The notes below the pieces were generated by a model, which was not told where the DNA came from, did not search any database, and was given only the letters and a program-made list of their open reading frames with translations. Both the position numbers and the translations under genes were made by a program. A DNA stretch of 64,000 nt from Providencia hangzhouensis (GTDB taxonomy: Bacteria > Pseudomonadota > Gammaproteobacteria > Enterobacterales > Enterobacteriaceae). Position 1 is the stretch's first letter. The number at the start of each line of letters is the position of its first letter. Location: contig NZ_CP135052.1 in assembly GCF_029193595.2 (NCBI RefSeq), positions 1,054,001 to 1,118,000 of the forward strand. Reading direction: 5' to 3'. Below are positions 9,566 through 20,898 of this stretch, in pieces.

Positions 9566-11298
9566 TGAGCAATGAACAACAACAAAAGCCCTTAATTGTC
9601 GAAGGTAAACTCGCAGACAGTGAACGCATGAAGCAAGACAGTAATTACTTGCGTGGAACCATTAAGGATGACTTAAAAAATGGGTTAACGGGGGGATTTG
9701 AGGGTGATAATTTCCTGTTGATTCGCTTTCACGGTATGTACCAACAAGATGACCGTGATATTCGTGCCGAGCGAGCGGAACAAAAACTCGAGCCTCGCCA
9801 TGCAATGATGCTACGTTGTCGTTTGCCGGGCGGCATTATTACACCCAAGCAATGGCTTGATATTGATAAGTTTGCCACAGAGCACACGCTGTATGGCAGT
9901 GTGCGCATTACGAATCGGCAAACATTTCAGTTCCATGGCATCTTAAAAGGGGATGTAAAGCCTGCCCATCAAATGTTAAGTCACGTTGGTTTAGATGCCC
10001 TTGCAACGGCGAATGACGTCAACCGTAACGTGTTATGTACCTCTAACCCCGTGCAATCTGAATTGCACCAACAAGCTTATGAATGGGCAAAGAAAATATC
10101 TGAACATTTATTACCGCGCACTAGTGCTTACGCGGAAATTTGGTTAGATAAAGAAAAAATAGTGACAACGGATGAAGAGCCAATTTTAGGGCAAACTTAT
10201 TTGCCAAGAAAATTTAAAACCTCTGTCGTGATCCCGCCATTAAACGATGTGGATTTGCATGCAAATGATATGAACTTTGTTGCGATAGCCCAAAATGGTG
10301 AGTTGATCGGTTTTAACGTGCTGGTGGGCGGTGGCCTTGCTATGACTCATGGTGATACGGCGACATTTCCTCGCTTAGCCAGTGAGTTTGGGTTTATTCC
10401 ATTAGAGAAAACGTTAGCCATTGCAGAAGCGATAGTGACTACCCAACGGGATTGGGGAAATCGTACTGAACGTAAAAATGCGAAAACCAAATATACCCTT
10501 GAGCGAGTGGGAGTTGATACTTTCAAAGCTGAAGTCGAAAGGCGCTCAGGCGTAGTTTTCGAACCTATTCGCCCATATGAATTTACTGAACGCGGTGACA
10601 AGATTGGCTGGCTTAAAGGCATTGATAACCGTTGGCACCTAACATTGTTTATTGAAAATGGTCGATTAATTGATTTAGAAAATAAACCATTAAAAACCGG
10701 CGTGGCTGAAATTGCACGTATTCACCAAGGGGACTTTCGTTTAACGGCAAACCAAAACTTAATTGTTGCGGGTGTGCCCGAAAGTGAAAAAGCGGCAATT
10801 GAAGCGATTGCTAGATCTCATGGGTTAATGAGTGATGACATTACGGCACAACGTGAAAATTCCATGGCTTGTGTATCATTTCCAACTTGCCCGCTCGCGA
10901 TGGCCGAAGCAGAACGTTTTTTACCTGAATTTATTAGTCAAGTGGAAAGTATCATGGCCGCTCATCAAGTTGCCAATGAACATATCGTTTTGCGGGTAAC
11001 GGGTTGCCCTAATGGCTGTGGGCGAGCCATGCTGGCGGAAGTAGGGCTGGTCGGTAAAGCGATGGATAGATATAACTTACATTTAGGTGGAAATCGCATT
11101 GGCACCCGTATTCCACGCATGTACCGTGAAAACATCACTAGTACAGAGATTTTAGCTATTTTGGATGAGTTAATCGGTGATTGGGCGAAAAACCGTCTAC
11201 CTAATGAAGGATTTGGCGATTTTGTTATTCGCACCAATGTTGTTAAGCCCGTATTGAATTCTGCTGTTGATTTTTATGAGGTTAAGGAGGCAGTATGA
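9565..11298 (+). CDS. cysI: Assimilatory sulfite reductase (NADPH) haemoprotein beta subunit
   Basis: A 577-residue protein with the two-repeat nitrite/sulfite reductase ferredoxin architecture. The [4Fe-4S]-sirohaem ligands are visible as [17 protein letters not shown] (Cys-x5-Cys) and [14 protein letters not shown] (Cys-x3-Cys). The substrate-binding arginine and lysine region includes [14 protein letters not shown]. It carries out the six-electron reduction of sulfite to sulfide, taking electrons from CysJ. Its sirohaem is made by CysG, encoded 1.6 kb downstream. The gene overlaps cysJ by one base and cysH by four, so the three are one operon. Confidence 0.97.
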   Translation: MSNEQQQKPLIVEGKLADSERMKQDSNYLRGTIKDDLKNGLTGGFEGDNFLLIRFHGMYQQDDRDIRAERAEQKLEPRHAMMLRCRLPGGIITPKQWLDIDKFATEHTLYGSVRITNRQTFQFHGILKGDVKPAHQMLSHVGLDALATANDVNRNVLCTSNPVQSELHQQAYEWAKKISEHLLPRTSAYAEIWLDKEKIVTTDEEPILGQTYLPRKFKTSVVIPPLNDVDLHANDMNFVAIAQNGELIGFNVLVGGGLAMTHGDTATFPRLASEFGFIPLEKTLAIAEAIVTTQRDWGNRTERKNAKTKYTLERVGVDTFKAEVERRSGVVFEPIRPYEFTERGDKIGWLKGIDNRWHLTLFIENGRLIDLENKPLKTGVAEIARIHQGDFRLTANQNLIVAGVPESEKAAIEAIARSHGLMSDDITAQRENSMACVSFPTCPLAMAEAERFLPEFISQVESIMAAHQVANEHIVLRVTGCPNGCGRAMLAEVGLVGKAMDRYNLHLGGNRIGTRIPRMYRENITSTEILAILDELIGDWAKNRLPNEGFGDFVIRTNVVKPVLNSAVDFYEVKEAV

Positions 11299-12029
11299 GC
11301 CGACTTGAACTAGCAACACTCATCGAACTCGATAAGCCCCAACAAATCGCTTATCTCGCTGAGTCTAATTCCCGGTTAGAAGCAATGAATGCATTGCAGC
11401 GGGTTGAGTGGGCGGTTGAATACTTACCGACTGAGTTTGTGTTGTCTTCCAGCTTTGGTATCCAAGCGGCACTGACATTGCATATGGTGACGCAAATTGT
11501 GCCTAATATCCCAGTTATTTTAACGGATACTGGTTATTTGTTCCCAGAAACCTATCAGTTTATTGAAGTGTTAACAGATAAGCTGAATTTAAATTTGCAG
11601 GTGTATCGAGCCAAACAGTCACCGGCTTGGCAAGAAGCGCTGTATGGTCAACTTTGGACACAAGGGCTTGATGGTATTGAGCGTTATAACCAATTGAATA
11701 AAGTTGAGCCGATGGAGCGCGCGTTACATGAATTACAAGCACAAACCTGGTTTTCTGGTTTACGGCGAGAACAATCAGCAAGCCGTGCAAGTTTGTCTGT
11801 ACTAGGTATCGGGAAAGGGATTTTTAAAGTTTTACCAGTGATTGATTGGAATAATAAGCAAGTTTATGAATATCTAACAAAATATGATTTACCCTACCAT
11901 CCGTTGTGGGAACAAGGGTATTTATCGGTTGGCGATACCCATACAACTCGCAAATGGGAAGAGGGTATGAATGAAGAAGATACGCGTTTTTTTGGTTTAA
12001 AGCGTGAGTGCGGGCTTCATGAAAACTAA
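11295..12029 (+). CDS. cysH: Phosphoadenosine phosphosulfate (PAPS) reductase
   Basis: The 244-residue length equals that of E. coli CysH. The PP-loop-like region reads [12 protein letters not shown], and [14 protein letters not shown] is the PAPS-binding block. The C-terminal KRECGLHEN carries the single catalytic cysteine of the thioredoxin-dependent PAPS reductases. The absence of extra Cys-Cys pairs argues against an APS reductase. It reduces PAPS, supplied by CysDN and CysC, to sulfite for CysIJ. Its ATG overlaps the end of cysI by four bases. The tandem 126-bp repeat array begins 6 bp after its stop codon, so the array would be transcribed as the 3' end of the cysJIH mRNA unless a terminator lies inside it. 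Confidence 0.97.
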   Translation: MSRLELATLIELDKPQQIAYLAESNSRLEAMNALQRVEWAVEYLPTEFVLSSSFGIQAALTLHMVTQIVPNIPVILTDTGYLFPETYQFIEVLTDKLNLNLQVYRAKQSPAWQEALYGQLWTQGLDGIERYNQLNKVEPMERALHELQAQTWFSGLRREQSASRASLSVLGIGKGIFKVLPVIDWNNKQVYEYLTKYDLPYHPLWEQGYLSVGDTHTTRKWEEGMNEEDTRFFGLKRECGLHEN

Positions 12030-12035
12030 ATATTC

Positions 12036-12603
12036 GTCATAATTCAATCTGCAGCGTTGTTGGCTACGTGCACTCGCACTAGTCACATACTGGTGTATGC
12101 TCCTAGCGACTCATTTACTTGCCGCCTAGCTGCAACTTGAATTATTTAGAATATTGATTAGGTCATAATTCAATCTGCAGCGTTGTTGGCTACGCGCACT
12201 CGCACTAGTCACATACTGGTGTATGCTCCTAGCGACTCATTTACTTGCCGCCTAGCTGCAACTTGAATTATTTAGAATATTGATTAGGTCATAATTCAAT
12301 CTGCAGCGTTGTTGGCTACGCGCACTCGCACTAGTCACATACTGGTGTATGCTCCTAGCGACTCATTTACTTGCCGCCTAGCTGCAACTTGAATTATTTA
12401 GAATATTGATTAGGTCATAATTCAATCTGCAGTGTTGTTGGCTACGCGCACTCGCACTAGTCATATACTGGTGTATGCTCCTAGCGACTCATTTACTTGC
12501 CGCCTAGCTGCAACTTGAATTATTTAGAATATTGATTAGGTCATAATTCAATCTGCAGTGTTGTTGGCTACGCGCTATTCGAATAATTTAGAGTGTTGAT
12601 TAG
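12036..12603. repeat. Tandem array of a 126-bp imperfect palindrome: four full copies plus one collapsed copy
   Basis: Units begin with GTCATAATTCAATCTGCAG at 12036, 12162, 12288, 12414 and 12540, an exact 126-bp period. Copies 1-4 are nearly identical. Copy 5 keeps about 35 bases of the left end and a degenerate right end, ending near 12603. Each unit carries inverted ends (ATAATTCAATCTGCAGC versus GCTGCAACTTGAATTATTT) and a central GTATG-type hairpin (ACATACTGGTGTATGC), so a single-stranded unit can fold into one long imperfect stem. Copies differ at few sites: GTG in copy 1 against GCG elsewhere, and GCAGTG in copies 4 and 5. There are no unique spacers and no ORF. Confidence 0.95.
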
Positions 12604-12932
12604 TCATGTTTCACGTTATGACTTGAGTTTAAAATATAAATAATTACGAATTTAATAAAATATTTGTTTAATTACAAAGGGATACTTTTTATTAAAAATA
12701 AGTATCTCTTATTTTTCCCTTATTTTCAATTTTCTTATAAATATTATAAGTTTGCGTTAAGTGTTGTGTTTTTTTTGATATTAGCGGGTTTTAATGGCTT
12801 TTATACAAATTTTTTGGCTTATGCTTTTCAGTTACAAGAAAGAGCTTTTTGTCATTTCAAACCTATTACGTGAAGCCATATAGTCAATTGTCTATTTCTT
12901 ATAATAAGTTTATATAACGATGGGTGAGCAAG
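12604..12932. other. AT-rich gap between the repeat array and cysG; probable cysG promoter region
   Basis: This 329-bp stretch is very AT-rich. A 69-codon frame from a TTG at 12664 has no ribosome binding site and a low-complexity Phe/Tyr/Lys composition, so I do not call it. A promoter for cysG-D-N-C is expected here because the long repeat array separates these genes from cysH, but no specific motif could be assigned. Confidence 0.4.
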
Positions 12933-14345
12933 ATGGATTATTTACCATTATTTGTCGATGTCCGCACGCGAAAGGTCGTGTTAATTGGCGGCGGTGTGGT
13001 CGCAGCACGAAAAGCAGAATTGCTAATAAAAGCACAAGCTGACTTAGTGGTCATCTCACCGACGTTATGTACACAGTTACAAGCTGAACACCAACAAAAT
13101 AAATTTGTTTGGTTAGCTGAAGATTACCAATCCATTCATTTAGATGATGCTTTTTTAGTTATCGCAGCAACAGATGATGCATTACTGAATGAAACGGTTT
13201 TCTATGACGCCAATGAACGAAAAATATTTGTTAACGTGGTTGATGACCAACCATTATGTTCATTTATTGTGCCTTCTATTATCGATCGCTCGCCAGTGAT
13301 TGTGGCGATCTCTTCAGGGGGGACTGCGCCTGTATTAGCACGTTTACTCAGAGAAAAATTGGAAACGATGTTGCCAACTTCTTTGGGGAAAATGGCGGAA
13401 ATAGCCGGCCGCTGGCGTCATAAAGTCAAAGAAACACTTACTAATATGCGTGAAAGAAAACGTTTTTGGGAAAAAAGTTTTAGTGGGCGTTTTGCCTCTT
13501 TAGTAGAAAAAGGGCAATTCAGTGAAGCGGAACAACAATTGGAACGTCAATTGTATGAGCCTGATAACCATGGCGAATTAATCTTAGTCGGTGCTGGGCC
13601 GGGTGATGCGGGGCTACTCACGTTAAAAGGGTTGCGAGTTTTACAAAGTGCAGAAGTGGTTTTGTATGACCATCTGGTGAGTGAGGAAATCCTCGAGTTA
13701 GTTCGCCGCGACGCTGACAAGATTTGTGTTGGGAAACGCGCAGGAAATCACAGTGTTTCCCAAGAAGAAACCAATGCTTTAATCGTGAAATTTGCTCAAC
13801 AAGGTAAAAAAGTGGTGCGCCTTAAAGGTGGTGATCCTTTTGTTTTCGGGCGAGGAGGGGAAGAGCTACAAGTGGCGGCGCAAGCGGGGATCCCATTTCA
13901 AGTGGTTCCGGGTGTGACTGCAGCAATTGGTGCAGCCGCTTACGCAGGAGTTCCGCTGACTCACCGCGAACATTCACAAAGCATTACGTTTATTACGGGT
14001 CATTGCCGTGAAAATGGGATGGAACTTGATTGGCAGGCACTTGCTCGAGGAAACCAAACCTTAGCTATCTATATGGGGACCGTGAAGGCCGCGAAAATCA
14101 GCGAACAATTGATTCAATTTGGCCGTGCTGAAAATACCCCTGTAGCGGTTATCGGCTGTGGTACAAGGCGTGAACAAAAAGTAGTAACCGGAAAACTAGA
14201 TGAACTTGAAGTGTTAGCACAGCAGGCACCAGCTCCTGCTTTGATAGTGGTTGGTGAAGTCGCTGCATTACACCAACAACTCGCATGGTTTGGTTCTCAA
14301 ACTGAAGATATAAGATGGCGCAGTGCCGTATTGGAACTGGCTTAA
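12933..14345 (+). CDS. cysG: Sirohaem synthase: uroporphyrinogen-III C-methyltransferase / precorrin-2 dehydrogenase / sirohydrochlorin ferrochelatase
   Basis: A 470-residue trifunctional protein. The N-terminal half (1-210) is the CysG_B module, with an NAD-binding [16 protein letters not shown] motif and the [18 protein letters not shown] segment. The C-terminal half is the SAM methyltransferase CysG_A, with [34 protein letters not shown] and [14 protein letters not shown]. It makes the sirohaem needed by CysI. I start at the ATG at 12933 (MDYLPLF), matching the E. coli start MDHLPIF; an in-frame GTG lies 9 bases upstream. The cysD start follows 13 bp after the stop, so the sirohaem and sulfate-activation genes are likely co-transcribed. 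Confidence 0.95.
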   Translation: MDYLPLFVDVRTRKVVLIGGGVVAARKAELLIKAQADLVVISPTLCTQLQAEHQQNKFVWLAEDYQSIHLDDAFLVIAATDDALLNETVFYDANERKIFVNVVDDQPLCSFIVPSIIDRSPVIVAISSGGTAPVLARLLREKLETMLPTSLGKMAEIAGRWRHKVKETLTNMRERKRFWEKSFSGRFASLVEKGQFSEAEQQLERQLYEPDNHGELILVGAGPGDAGLLTLKGLRVLQSAEVVLYDHLVSEEILELVRRDADKICVGKRAGNHSVSQEETNALIVKFAQQGKKVVRLKGGDPFVFGRGGEELQVAAQAGIPFQVVPGVTAAIGAAAYAGVPLTHREHSQSITFITGHCRENGMELDWQALARGNQTLAIYMGTVKAAKISEQLIQFGRAENTPVAVIGCGTRREQKVVTGKLDELEVLAQQAPAPALIVVGEVAALHQQLAWFGSQTEDIRWRSAVLELA

Positions 14346-14358
14346 GTAAGGGGCTATC

Positions 14359-15267
14359 GTGAACGACAAAAAATTGACTCATTTACAGCAGTTAGAGGCA
14401 GAAAGTATTCATATCATTCGTGAAGTTGCCGCCGAATTTGCTAACCCAGTCATGCTGTACTCTATTGGTAAAGATTCTTCCGTGATGCTGCATTTAGCAC
14501 GCAAGGCATTTTATCCGGGAAAACTACCATTTCCTCTTTTACATGTTGATACCGGCTGGAAATTTCGTGAAATGTACGAGTTTCGCGATGCAACTGCAGA
14601 AAAATACGGCTTTGAGCTACTTGTTTATCGTAATCCTGAAGGGGAAAAATTAGGGATTAACCCGTTTGTGCATGGCAGCGCTAAGCACACAGATATTATG
14701 AAAACCGAGGGCTTAAAGCAGGCTTTAGATAAGTACGGTTTTGATGCTGCATTTGGTGGTGCTCGTCGTGATGAAGAGAAATCACGTGCCAAAGAACGGA
14801 TCTACTCTTTCCGTGACCGATCTCATCGTTGGGATCCTAAAAACCAACGGCCTGAGTTGTGGCATAACTATAATGGACAGATCAATAAAGGGGAAAGTAT
14901 TCGTGTTTTCCCGTTATCAAATTGGACTGAGCTCGATATCTGGCAATATATCTATTTGGAAAATATCGATATTGTTCCCCTGTATTTTGCAAAAGAGCAG
15001 CCGGTTATTCAGCGGGACGGCACTTTGTTAATGGTGGATGATAACCGTATTGACTTACAAGCTGGTGAAGTCATTAGTCAGCAAAAAGTGCGTTTTAGAA
15101 CATTAGGTTGTTGGCCACTGACCGGAGCTGTGCCATCAGAAGCACAAACGCTGCCTGAGATTATAGAAGAAATGTTGATTTCCACAACGAGTGAGCGGCA
15201 GGGGCGGCTGATTGATAGCGACCAATCCGCTTCTATGGAGTTGAAAAAGCGCCAAGGTTATTTTTAG
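14359..15267 (+). CDS. cysD: Sulfate adenylyltransferase subunit 2 (ATP sulfurylase small subunit)
   Basis: A 302-residue protein, the same length as E. coli CysD and very similar throughout. The PP-loop [18 protein letters not shown] binds ATP, and [21 protein letters not shown] and GCWPLTGAV are family signatures. The C-terminus ends in [11 protein letters not shown] as in E. coli. It adenylates sulfate to APS in a complex with the GTPase CysN. The start is a GTG preceded by AAGGGGC. It lies between cysG and cysN with short gaps of 13 and 36 bp. Confidence 0.97.
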   Translation: MNDKKLTHLQQLEAESIHIIREVAAEFANPVMLYSIGKDSSVMLHLARKAFYPGKLPFPLLHVDTGWKFREMYEFRDATAEKYGFELLVYRNPEGEKLGINPFVHGSAKHTDIMKTEGLKQALDKYGFDAAFGGARRDEEKSRAKERIYSFRDRSHRWDPKNQRPELWHNYNGQINKGESIRVFPLSNWTELDIWQYIYLENIDIVPLYFAKEQPVIQRDGTLLMVDDNRIDLQAGEVISQQKVRFRTLGCWPLTGAVPSEAQTLPEIIEEMLISTTSERQGRLIDSDQSASMELKKRQGYF

Positions 15268-15303
15268 TGGGCAAGGTGAATACGCAAAGTCAGGAGAAAA
15301 ATC

Positions 15304-16746
15304 ATGGCACAAGCCGTTTATAATGAATCAATCGCTCATCAAATCGAACAGCAAGGTGGGGTAGAACCTTACTTATTGGCGCAGCAACAAAAAGGATTAT
15401 TGCGTTTTTTAACCTGTGGTAATGTGGATGATGGTAAAAGTACCTTAATCGGCCGTTTACTGCATGATACCCGCCAAATATACCAAGATCAGCTGTCAAC
15501 CTTGCAAAGTGACAGTAAGCGGATAGGGACTCAAGGGGAAAAGCTTGACCTTGCTTTGCTGGTGGATGGCCTTGCTGCTGAACGTGAGCAGGGGATCACA
15601 ATCGATGTGGCTTATCGTTATTTTTCAACAGAAAAACGCAAATTTATTATTGCGGACACTCCCGGTCATGAACAATATACGCGCAATATGGCGACAGGGG
15701 CATCAACTTGCTCACTTTCTATTTTGTTGATCGATGCTCGAAAAGGGGTACAGGAGCAAACACGTCGACACAGTTTTATTAGTACATTGCTTGGGATTCG
15801 CCATCTTATTGTTGCCGTCAATAAAATGGATCTGGTGGATTACAGTGAAGCCATTTTTGAAAAAATAAAACAAGATTACAAAAAGTTTGCGATGGAATTG
15901 CCTGTGGATTTAAAGGTATGGTTTGTACCTATCTCTGCCCTAGATGGCGATAACATTGTAAATTCAAGTGATAATTTGAAATGGTATCAAGGTGATACGC
16001 TATTATCGATATTGGAAAATGTTCAAGTGGAACAAAAAGCCTCGGAGCAAGCTTTGCGTTTCCCTGTGCAATATGTGAACCGCCCAAATTTGGACTTTCG
16101 CGGATACAGCGGGACATTATCATCAGGTGTCGTGGAAGTGGGGCAAAAGGTTAAAGTGTTGCCCTCTGGCGCCATCTCAGCAATCAAAGAAATTGTGACA
16201 TTTTCAGGGTTACAAGATTTCGCTGTGCCGGGGGAAGCAATTACATTAGTGCTTGAGGATGAAATTGATATCAGTCGTGGCGACTTAATTGTTGCACAAG
16301 ATGAAACCTTACAAAGCACACAGCATGCCTCTGTTGATGTCGTGTGGATGTCTGAACAGCCGCTAGTTCAAGGCCAACAACTTGATATTAAAATTGCGGG
16401 AAAACGCAGTCGGGCAAAAGTAGAAAATATTCAATATCAAGTAGATATCAATAATTTAACGCAGAAAGTGGCGACAGAGCTGCCATTGAATGGTATTGGT
16501 TTAGTCGAATTTTCCTTTGATGAACCATTGTTACTGGAAAACTATCAACGCAATTCAGACACTGGCGGAATGATTTTTATTGATAGATTAACAAATGTGA
16601 CCGTCGGAGCGGGTTTAGTCCGCGAAACACAAGCCCCTGTCTTTGAAAAAAATAGTAATTTTAGTGAATTTGAAATAGAGCTAAACAAATTAGTCCGCCG
16701 CCATTTCCCACATTGGGGTGCACGTGATGTTTTAGGTGGGAAATAA
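15304..16746 (+). CDS. cysN: Sulfate adenylyltransferase subunit 1 (GTPase)
   Basis: A 480-residue elongation-factor-like GTPase. G1 is [11 protein letters not shown]3 is [17 protein letters not shown], and G4 is NKMD. A switch I-like [15 protein letters not shown] block and two C-terminal beta-barrel domains follow. It uses GTP hydrolysis to drive APS formation by CysD. The protein ends after the EF-Tu-like barrels, so there is no CysC fusion; a separate cysC follows 5 bp later. An AGGAGAAAATC site precedes the ATG. Confidence 0.97.
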   Translation: MAQAVYNESIAHQIEQQGGVEPYLLAQQQKGLLRFLTCGNVDDGKSTLIGRLLHDTRQIYQDQLSTLQSDSKRIGTQGEKLDLALLVDGLAAEREQGITIDVAYRYFSTEKRKFIIADTPGHEQYTRNMATGASTCSLSILLIDARKGVQEQTRRHSFISTLLGIRHLIVAVNKMDLVDYSEAIFEKIKQDYKKFAMELPVDLKVWFVPISALDGDNIVNSSDNLKWYQGDTLLSILENVQVEQKASEQALRFPVQYVNRPNLDFRGYSGTLSSGVVEVGQKVKVLPSGAISAIKEIVTFSGLQDFAVPGEAITLVLEDEIDISRGDLIVAQDETLQSTQHASVDVVWMSEQPLVQGQQLDIKIAGKRSRAKVENIQYQVDINNLTQKVATELPLNGIGLVEFSFDEPLLLENYQRNSDTGGMIFIDRLTNVTVGAGLVRETQAPVFEKNSNFSEFEIELNKLVRRHFPHWGARDVLGGK

Positions 16747-16751
16747 TACGG

Positions 16752-17360
16752 ATGACAAAAGAAAACCATATTGTTTGGCACCAACACGCGGTAACTCGCC
16801 AATTACGCGAAAGTAATAATGGCCATAAAGGTGCTGTGTTGTGGTTCACCGGGTTATCAGGTTCTGGGAAATCAACATTAGCGGGGGCAATAGAGAACCA
16901 ACTTACGTCCATGGGAATGAAAACCTACTTGTTGGATGGCGATAATATTCGCCATGGTTTATGCCGTGATTTAGGATTTAGTGAGGCTGATAGACAAGAA
17001 AATATCCGTCGAGTGGGAGAGGTGGCTAAGTTAATGGTCGATGCGGGGTTAATTGTTGCGACTGCCTTTATCTCACCTTTCCAATCGGATAGACAGAAAG
17101 TTCGTGACTTGTTTGAACCCGAGCAATTTTTTGAGTTGTATGTGGACACCCCCGTAAATGTTTGTGAACAGAGAGACCCTAAGGGGTTATATCAACAAGC
17201 ACGAGAAGGGAAAATAAAACAATTTACTGGGATTGATTCCCCTTATGAAGTACCACAACATCCTGAGCTGCATCTGGATGGTCAACAACCTATTTCGGAT
17301 TCTCTTTCCCAAATCATTGCGCTTTTATTGCGCAATCATGTCATTCAGCTAGATTATTAA
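16752..17360 (+). CDS. cysC: Adenylylsulfate (APS) kinase
   Basis: A 202-residue P-loop kinase with Walker A in [13 protein letters not shown] and the APS-binding blocks [21 protein letters not shown] and [17 protein letters not shown] and the [14 protein letters not shown] lid follow. It phosphorylates APS at the 3' hydroxyl to make PAPS for CysH. It is the last gene of the cysGDNC run and is followed by a hairpin terminator at 17368. In E. coli cysC is likewise followed by ygbE and ftsB; no ygbE is present here. Confidence 0.97.
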   Translation: MTKENHIVWHQHAVTRQLRESNNGHKGAVLWFTGLSGSGKSTLAGAIENQLTSMGMKTYLLDGDNIRHGLCRDLGFSEADRQENIRRVGEVAKLMVDAGLIVATAFISPFQSDRQKVRDLFEPEQFFELYVDTPVNVCEQRDPKGLYQQAREGKIKQFTGIDSPYEVPQHPELHLDGQQPISDSLSQIIALLLRNHVIQLDY

Positions 17361-17367
17361 TACAGCT

Positions 17368-17414
17368 AAAATACCTCCTTTATTTTATTCGATGGTAAAA
17401 TAAGGCGGTATTTT
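17368..17414. terminator. Hairpin terminator after cysC
   Basis: AAAATACCTCCTTTATTTTA and TAAAATAAGGCGGTATTTT form a 19-bp stem with one bulge or mismatch around an 8-base loop. It ends in TTTT and starts in AAAA, so it could work on either strand. It separates the cys operon from ftsB. Confidence 0.7.
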
Positions 17415-17520
17415 GCGTATTCAAACCCGACTTAATCTGACTTTTTATCACAATTTCAGTATCACAGTGGCGTCAATCGTTGAGTTATGGGATGATTAGC
17501 AAATCATTTCAGGGGGCAAG

Positions 17521-17808
17521 ATGGGTAAATTAACGCTACTATTAATTGCGATATTAGCTTGGTTACAGTATTCCTTATGGTTAGGCAAAAATGGCATACA
17601 CGACTACGTACAAGTCAAAGATGATGTCGCCGCTCAGGAAATTGTAAATTCGCGTTTAAAAATGCGTAATGAACAGCTATTCGCTGAAATAAACGACTTA
17701 AATGATGGCCAAGATGCGATTGAAGAACGAGCTCGAACTGAGCTTGGGATGATCAAACCAGGGGAATCATTTTATCGGATGGTTAAAGAAAGTAATAACC
17801 AGAAATAG
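17521..17808 (+). CDS. ftsB: Cell division protein FtsB
   Basis: A 95-residue bitopic protein. A single membrane segment covers about residues 4-21 ([19 protein letters not shown]). A periplasmic coiled coil runs over about 30-70, and the C-terminal [20 protein letters not shown] region contacts FtsL and FtsQ. FtsB is part of the FtsQLB complex that activates septal peptidoglycan synthesis. The start has AGGGGGCAAG before it. It is followed by ispD after 67 bp, as in E. coli. Confidence 0.95.
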   Translation: MGKLTLLLIAILAWLQYSLWLGKNGIHDYVQVKDDVAAQEIVNSRLKMRNEQLFAEINDLNDGQDAIEERARTELGMIKPGESFYRMVKESNNQK

Positions 17809-17875
17809 ACATAATAAAATGATGTCAAAATAGTATACCCATTAGCCTGATAATTTCTGATGTAAGAATTCAACA

Positions 17876-18613
17876 ATGACAAATCCAAACCATGCCCCAG
17901 AAAACAATCTCCCTCAAATTGTTGCACTGATTCCTGCTGCTGGGGTAGGTAGCCGTATGAATGCCGAGTGCCCAAAACAATATTTGCAGGTTGCAGGTAA
18001 AACGATCATTGAACATACCATAAGCGCATTGCTCGAAAATGATAAAGTGCAAGAGATTGTGGTTGCTTTGAGTGCAGAAGATGATTATTTTCAGCAGCTT
18101 GCAATTTCTAATGACCCACGAGTAACGACGGTTATTGGTGGCAAAGAACGTGCTGATTCAGTATTAGCAGGTCTGGATTTTTTAATCACTAACCCCAATT
18201 TTTCAGATTGCTGGGTATTAGTGCATGATGCGGCGCGTCCCTGCCTCCATCAATCAGATTTAAATGAAATTATTCAATTAGCAGCGGAAAAAAATTGTTG
18301 TGGTGGGATCCTCGCAGCCCCCGTACGCGACACCATGAAACGCAGCTCAATAGCGAGTCAATTAATTGACCACACTGTTGAACGTGAAGCGTTATGGCAT
18401 GCGCTCACACCACAATTTTTTCCGTTAACATTATTACGGGACTGTCTAAGTAAGGCCTTGAAAGAAAACGCTGTGATCACAGATGAAGCTTCTGCGCTAG
18501 AGTATTGCGGCCACCAACCAGTGTTAGTTGCTGGCCGCGCTGATAATTTAAAAGTGACGCGCCCAGAAGACCTCACTTTAGCGGAATTTTATCTTTCAAG
18601 AATGAACAATTAA
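17876..18613 (+). CDS. ispD: 2-C-methyl-D-erythritol 4-phosphate cytidylyltransferase
   Basis: A 245-residue nucleotidyltransferase with the CTP-binding loop [34 protein letters not shown], and the DAARPC metal-binding motif near residue 120. It carries out the third step of the MEP isoprenoid pathway. The ispF gene begins 9 bp later with an AAGGAAAAAAA site. About ten residues at the N-terminus before [10 protein letters not shown] are extra relative to some homologues, so a slightly later start cannot be excluded. Confidence 0.95.
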   Translation: MTNPNHAPENNLPQIVALIPAAGVGSRMNAECPKQYLQVAGKTIIEHTISALLENDKVQEIVVALSAEDDYFQQLAISNDPRVTTVIGGKERADSVLAGLDFLITNPNFSDCWVLVHDAARPCLHQSDLNEIIQLAAEKNCCGGILAAPVRDTMKRSSIASQLIDHTVEREALWHALTPQFFPLTLLRDCLSKALKENAVITDEASALEYCGHQPVLVAGRADNLKVTRPEDLTLAEFYLSRMNN

Positions 18614-18622
18614 GGAAAAAAA

Positions 18623-19135
18623 ATGAGAATCGGACACGGTTTTGACGTACACAAATTTGGTGGCGAAGGCCCTATTATCATTGGTGGTGTGCGTATCCCT
18701 TATGAACAAGGTTTGCTCGCGCACTCTGACGGTGATGTGGTATTGCATGCGTTAACTGATGCAATTCTCGGCGCTGCTGCATTAGGGGATATTGGTAAAT
18801 TATTCCCTGATACTGACCCAGCATATAAAGGGGCGGATAGCCGAGTGTTATTGAGAGACGCGTTTTGCCATGTGCGTGCCAAAGGGTATCGCATTGGTAA
18901 CATTGATATTACCATCATGGCACAGGCACCAAAAATGTTGCCACATATCGCGCAAATGCGAGTGAATATTGCCGAAGACCTTGAGTGCCACATGGATGAT
19001 GTCAATGCGAAAGCGACCACAACCGAGCAATTAGGTTTTGTGGGGCGTAAAGAAGGCATTGCCTGTGCTGCAGTTGTTCTTTTAATAAAAGATAATAGTA
19101 ATGAAAGTAATGAATGTTCAGTACCTGCATGGTAA
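18623..19135 (+). CDS. ispF: 2-C-methyl-D-erythritol 2,4-cyclodiphosphate synthase
   Basis: A 170-residue trimeric enzyme of the MEP pathway. Zinc ligands are in [11 protein letters not shown] (Asp8, His10) and the [18 protein letters not shown] block. The [23 protein letters not shown] block is also conserved. E. coli IspF is about 159 residues; here an extra polar tail ([13 protein letters not shown]) extends 35 bp into the truD reading frame. The tail is not part of the folded core and probably results from drift of the stop codon. Confidence 0.95.
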   Translation: MRIGHGFDVHKFGGEGPIIIGGVRIPYEQGLLAHSDGDVVLHALTDAILGAAALGDIGKLFPDTDPAYKGADSRVLLRDAFCHVRAKGYRIGNIDITIMAQAPKMLPHIAQMRVNIAEDLECHMDDVNAKATTTEQLGFVGRKEGIACAAVVLLIKDNSNESNECSVPAW

Positions 19136-20159
19136 GCCATTGTCTTCTGGCACATTAAAAAGTGTCCCAGAAGATTTTATCGTCAAAGAAGATTTAGGCT
19201 TTGAGCTAGATGGCGAAGGCGAACATGTTATGGTTCGTGTGGAAAAAACAGGCTGCAATACGGTGTTTGTTGCTGAACAACTAGCAAAATTTGCTAAAAT
19301 TTCAGCGAGAGCGGTCAGTTACGCAGGTTTAAAAGATAGGCATGCAGTAACGGAGCAGTGGTTTTGCCTGCAAATGCCAGGTAAAGAAACACCTGTTTTT
19401 TCGACTTGGCAACTCGAAGGCTGCCGAATACTGGCTGTCACTCGGCAAAAACGCAAATTACGTATTGGTTCCTTGAAAGGAAACCAGTTCGAAATAACCT
19501 TGCGTGATATTTCAGATGCAAAAGACGTTGAGCAACGTTTACAGAAAGTTGCATTATCAGGGGTGCCTAATTACTTCGGTGAACAACGTTTTGGGCGCGA
19601 TGGGCAAAATTTAACGCAAGCGTTGCGTTGGGCAAACCAAGAAATCAACGTACGTGAACGCAACAAGCGTAGTTTTTATCTTTCTGCTGCACGTAGTGCA
19701 ATGTTTAATCATGTGGCAAGTGAACGTATTGCAAATAATACCGCTCAACACGTAATGTTGGGTGATGCGCTGCAATTAACCGGCAGAGGGAGTTGGTTTG
19801 TCGCGACACAAGATGAATTTGCTACATTGCAACCTCGCTTGGAGTCCAATGAATTAAGTATTACTGCCCCATTACCAGGTGATGGGGAATTGGGTACTCA
19901 GGATGAAGCACTGGCATTTGAAACCCAGCGTTTAGAGGATTATCAACCCTTTATCTCTTTAATGCAGCGCGAACGAGTTTCTTCAGCTAGACGGGCGGTA
20001 GTTGTTAAACCACAAAATTTACAGTGGGAATGGTTGGATGACTCGACGGTAAAACTGAATTTTTTCTTAAACTCGGGTTGTTTTGCAACCAGTGTTGTGA
20101 GAGAAATTATTAATCAAAATGGGCAGGATAATGTCGATGCTAAAGATTTTATTGAGTAA
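19101..20159 (+). CDS. truD: tRNA pseudouridine(13) synthase
   Basis: A 352-residue TruD family enzyme. The catalytic aspartate lies in [14 protein letters not shown] (about residue 79). [30 protein letters not shown] and [11 protein letters not shown] are family blocks, and the C-terminal [12 protein letters not shown] is conserved. It isomerises U13 of tRNA-Glu. Its start overlaps ispF by 35 bp; a second in-frame ATG at 19110 would shorten the overlap to 26 bp and cannot be excluded. The 3' end overlaps surE by 23 bp. Confidence 0.95.
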   Translation: MKVMNVQYLHGKPLSSGTLKSVPEDFIVKEDLGFELDGEGEHVMVRVEKTGCNTVFVAEQLAKFAKISARAVSYAGLKDRHAVTEQWFCLQMPGKETPVFSTWQLEGCRILAVTRQKRKLRIGSLKGNQFEITLRDISDAKDVEQRLQKVALSGVPNYFGEQRFGRDGQNLTQALRWANQEINVRERNKRSFYLSAARSAMFNHVASERIANNTAQHVMLGDALQLTGRGSWFVATQDEFATLQPRLESNELSITAPLPGDGELGTQDEALAFETQRLEDYQPFISLMQRERVSSARRAVVVKPQNLQWEWLDDSTVKLNFFLNSGCFATSVVREIINQNGQDNVDAKDFIE

Positions 20160-20898
20160 TGACGATGGGGTAAATGCGCCGGGGATTCAAACCCTTGCGG
20201 CTGCGTTACGCCAATATTATCATGTTCAAGTGATTGCGCCTGACCGCAATCGAAGTGGGGCTTCGAACGCATTAACATTAGATAAACCACTTAAAATTCA
20301 GACGCTAAGTAATGGTGACCTTGCTGTACAAGAAGGCACACCGACAGATTGCGTCTATATTGGGGTGAATAAAGTGGTACGTCCACGCCCTGATATTGTT
20401 GTATCTGGTATCAACTGTGGCCCTAATTTAGGGGATGATGTTATTTACTCAGGCACGGTTGCAGCGGCAACGGAAGGCCGCCACTTAGGTTTACCTTCAA
20501 TTGCGGTATCGCTAGATGGCGAAACGCATTACGAAAGTGCCGCTAAAGTGACATGCGATATTTTAGCGCTCTTACAGAAGAACCCATTGCGAGCAGGCAA
20601 TATTTTAAATATAAATGTACCTGATATCCCGTACGAAGAGATTAAGGGTATCAAAGTCACTCGTTGTGGCAGCCGTCACGCCGCCTCTGAGGTGTATAGT
20701 TTAGAAGACCCGAAAGGGAATACACTGTATTGGTTAGGGCCTGTTGGTGAAATTCGTGATGCCAGCCCTGGAACGGATTTTGAAGCTGTGCAAAATGGCT
20801 ATGTTTCCATCACCCCATTACAAGTTGATCTAACCGCTTATAAAGCACATTCATTAGTAGAAGAGTGGCTCGAAAAATCAGGAGTGTCAGTAAAATGA
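20137..20898 (+). CDS. surE: 5'/3'-nucleotidase SurE (survival protein)
   Basis: A 253-residue metallophosphatase, the same length as E. coli SurE when started at 20137 ([11 protein letters not shown]). In-frame ATGs at 20119 and 20131 exist, but AGGA at 20125-20128 is 8 bases from 20137. Asp9 and Asp10 in SNDDG, the [10 protein letters not shown] loop and [27 protein letters not shown] are the metal and phosphate-binding signatures. It hydrolyses nucleoside monophosphates and short polyphosphates. It overlaps truD upstream and shares ATGA with pcm downstream. Confidence 0.95.
   Translation: MLKILLSNDDGVNAPGIQTLAAALRQYYHVQVIAPDRNRSGASNALTLDKPLKIQTLSNGDLAVQEGTPTDCVYIGVNKVVRPRPDIVVSGINCGPNLGDDVIYSGTVAAATEGRHLGLPSIAVSLDGETHYESAAKVTCDILALLQKNPLRAGNILNINVPDIPYEEIKGIKVTRCGSRHAASEVYSLEDPKGNTLYWLGPVGEIRDASPGTDFEAVQNGYVSITPLQVDLTAYKAHSLVEEWLEKSGVSVK

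Noticed and set aside
12036..12603. Possible CRISPR array
   Set aside because: The repeats are 126 bp, directly abutting, with no unique spacers and no cas genes; they are tandem palindromic elements.
12664..12873. 69-codon ORF between the repeat array and cysG
   Set aside because: It starts with TTG, has no ribosome binding site, and its composition is what AT-rich non-coding DNA gives.
18700..19155. 151-codon ORF antisense to ispF
   Set aside because: It covers a conserved essential gene on the other strand and has no start signal or recognisable motif.
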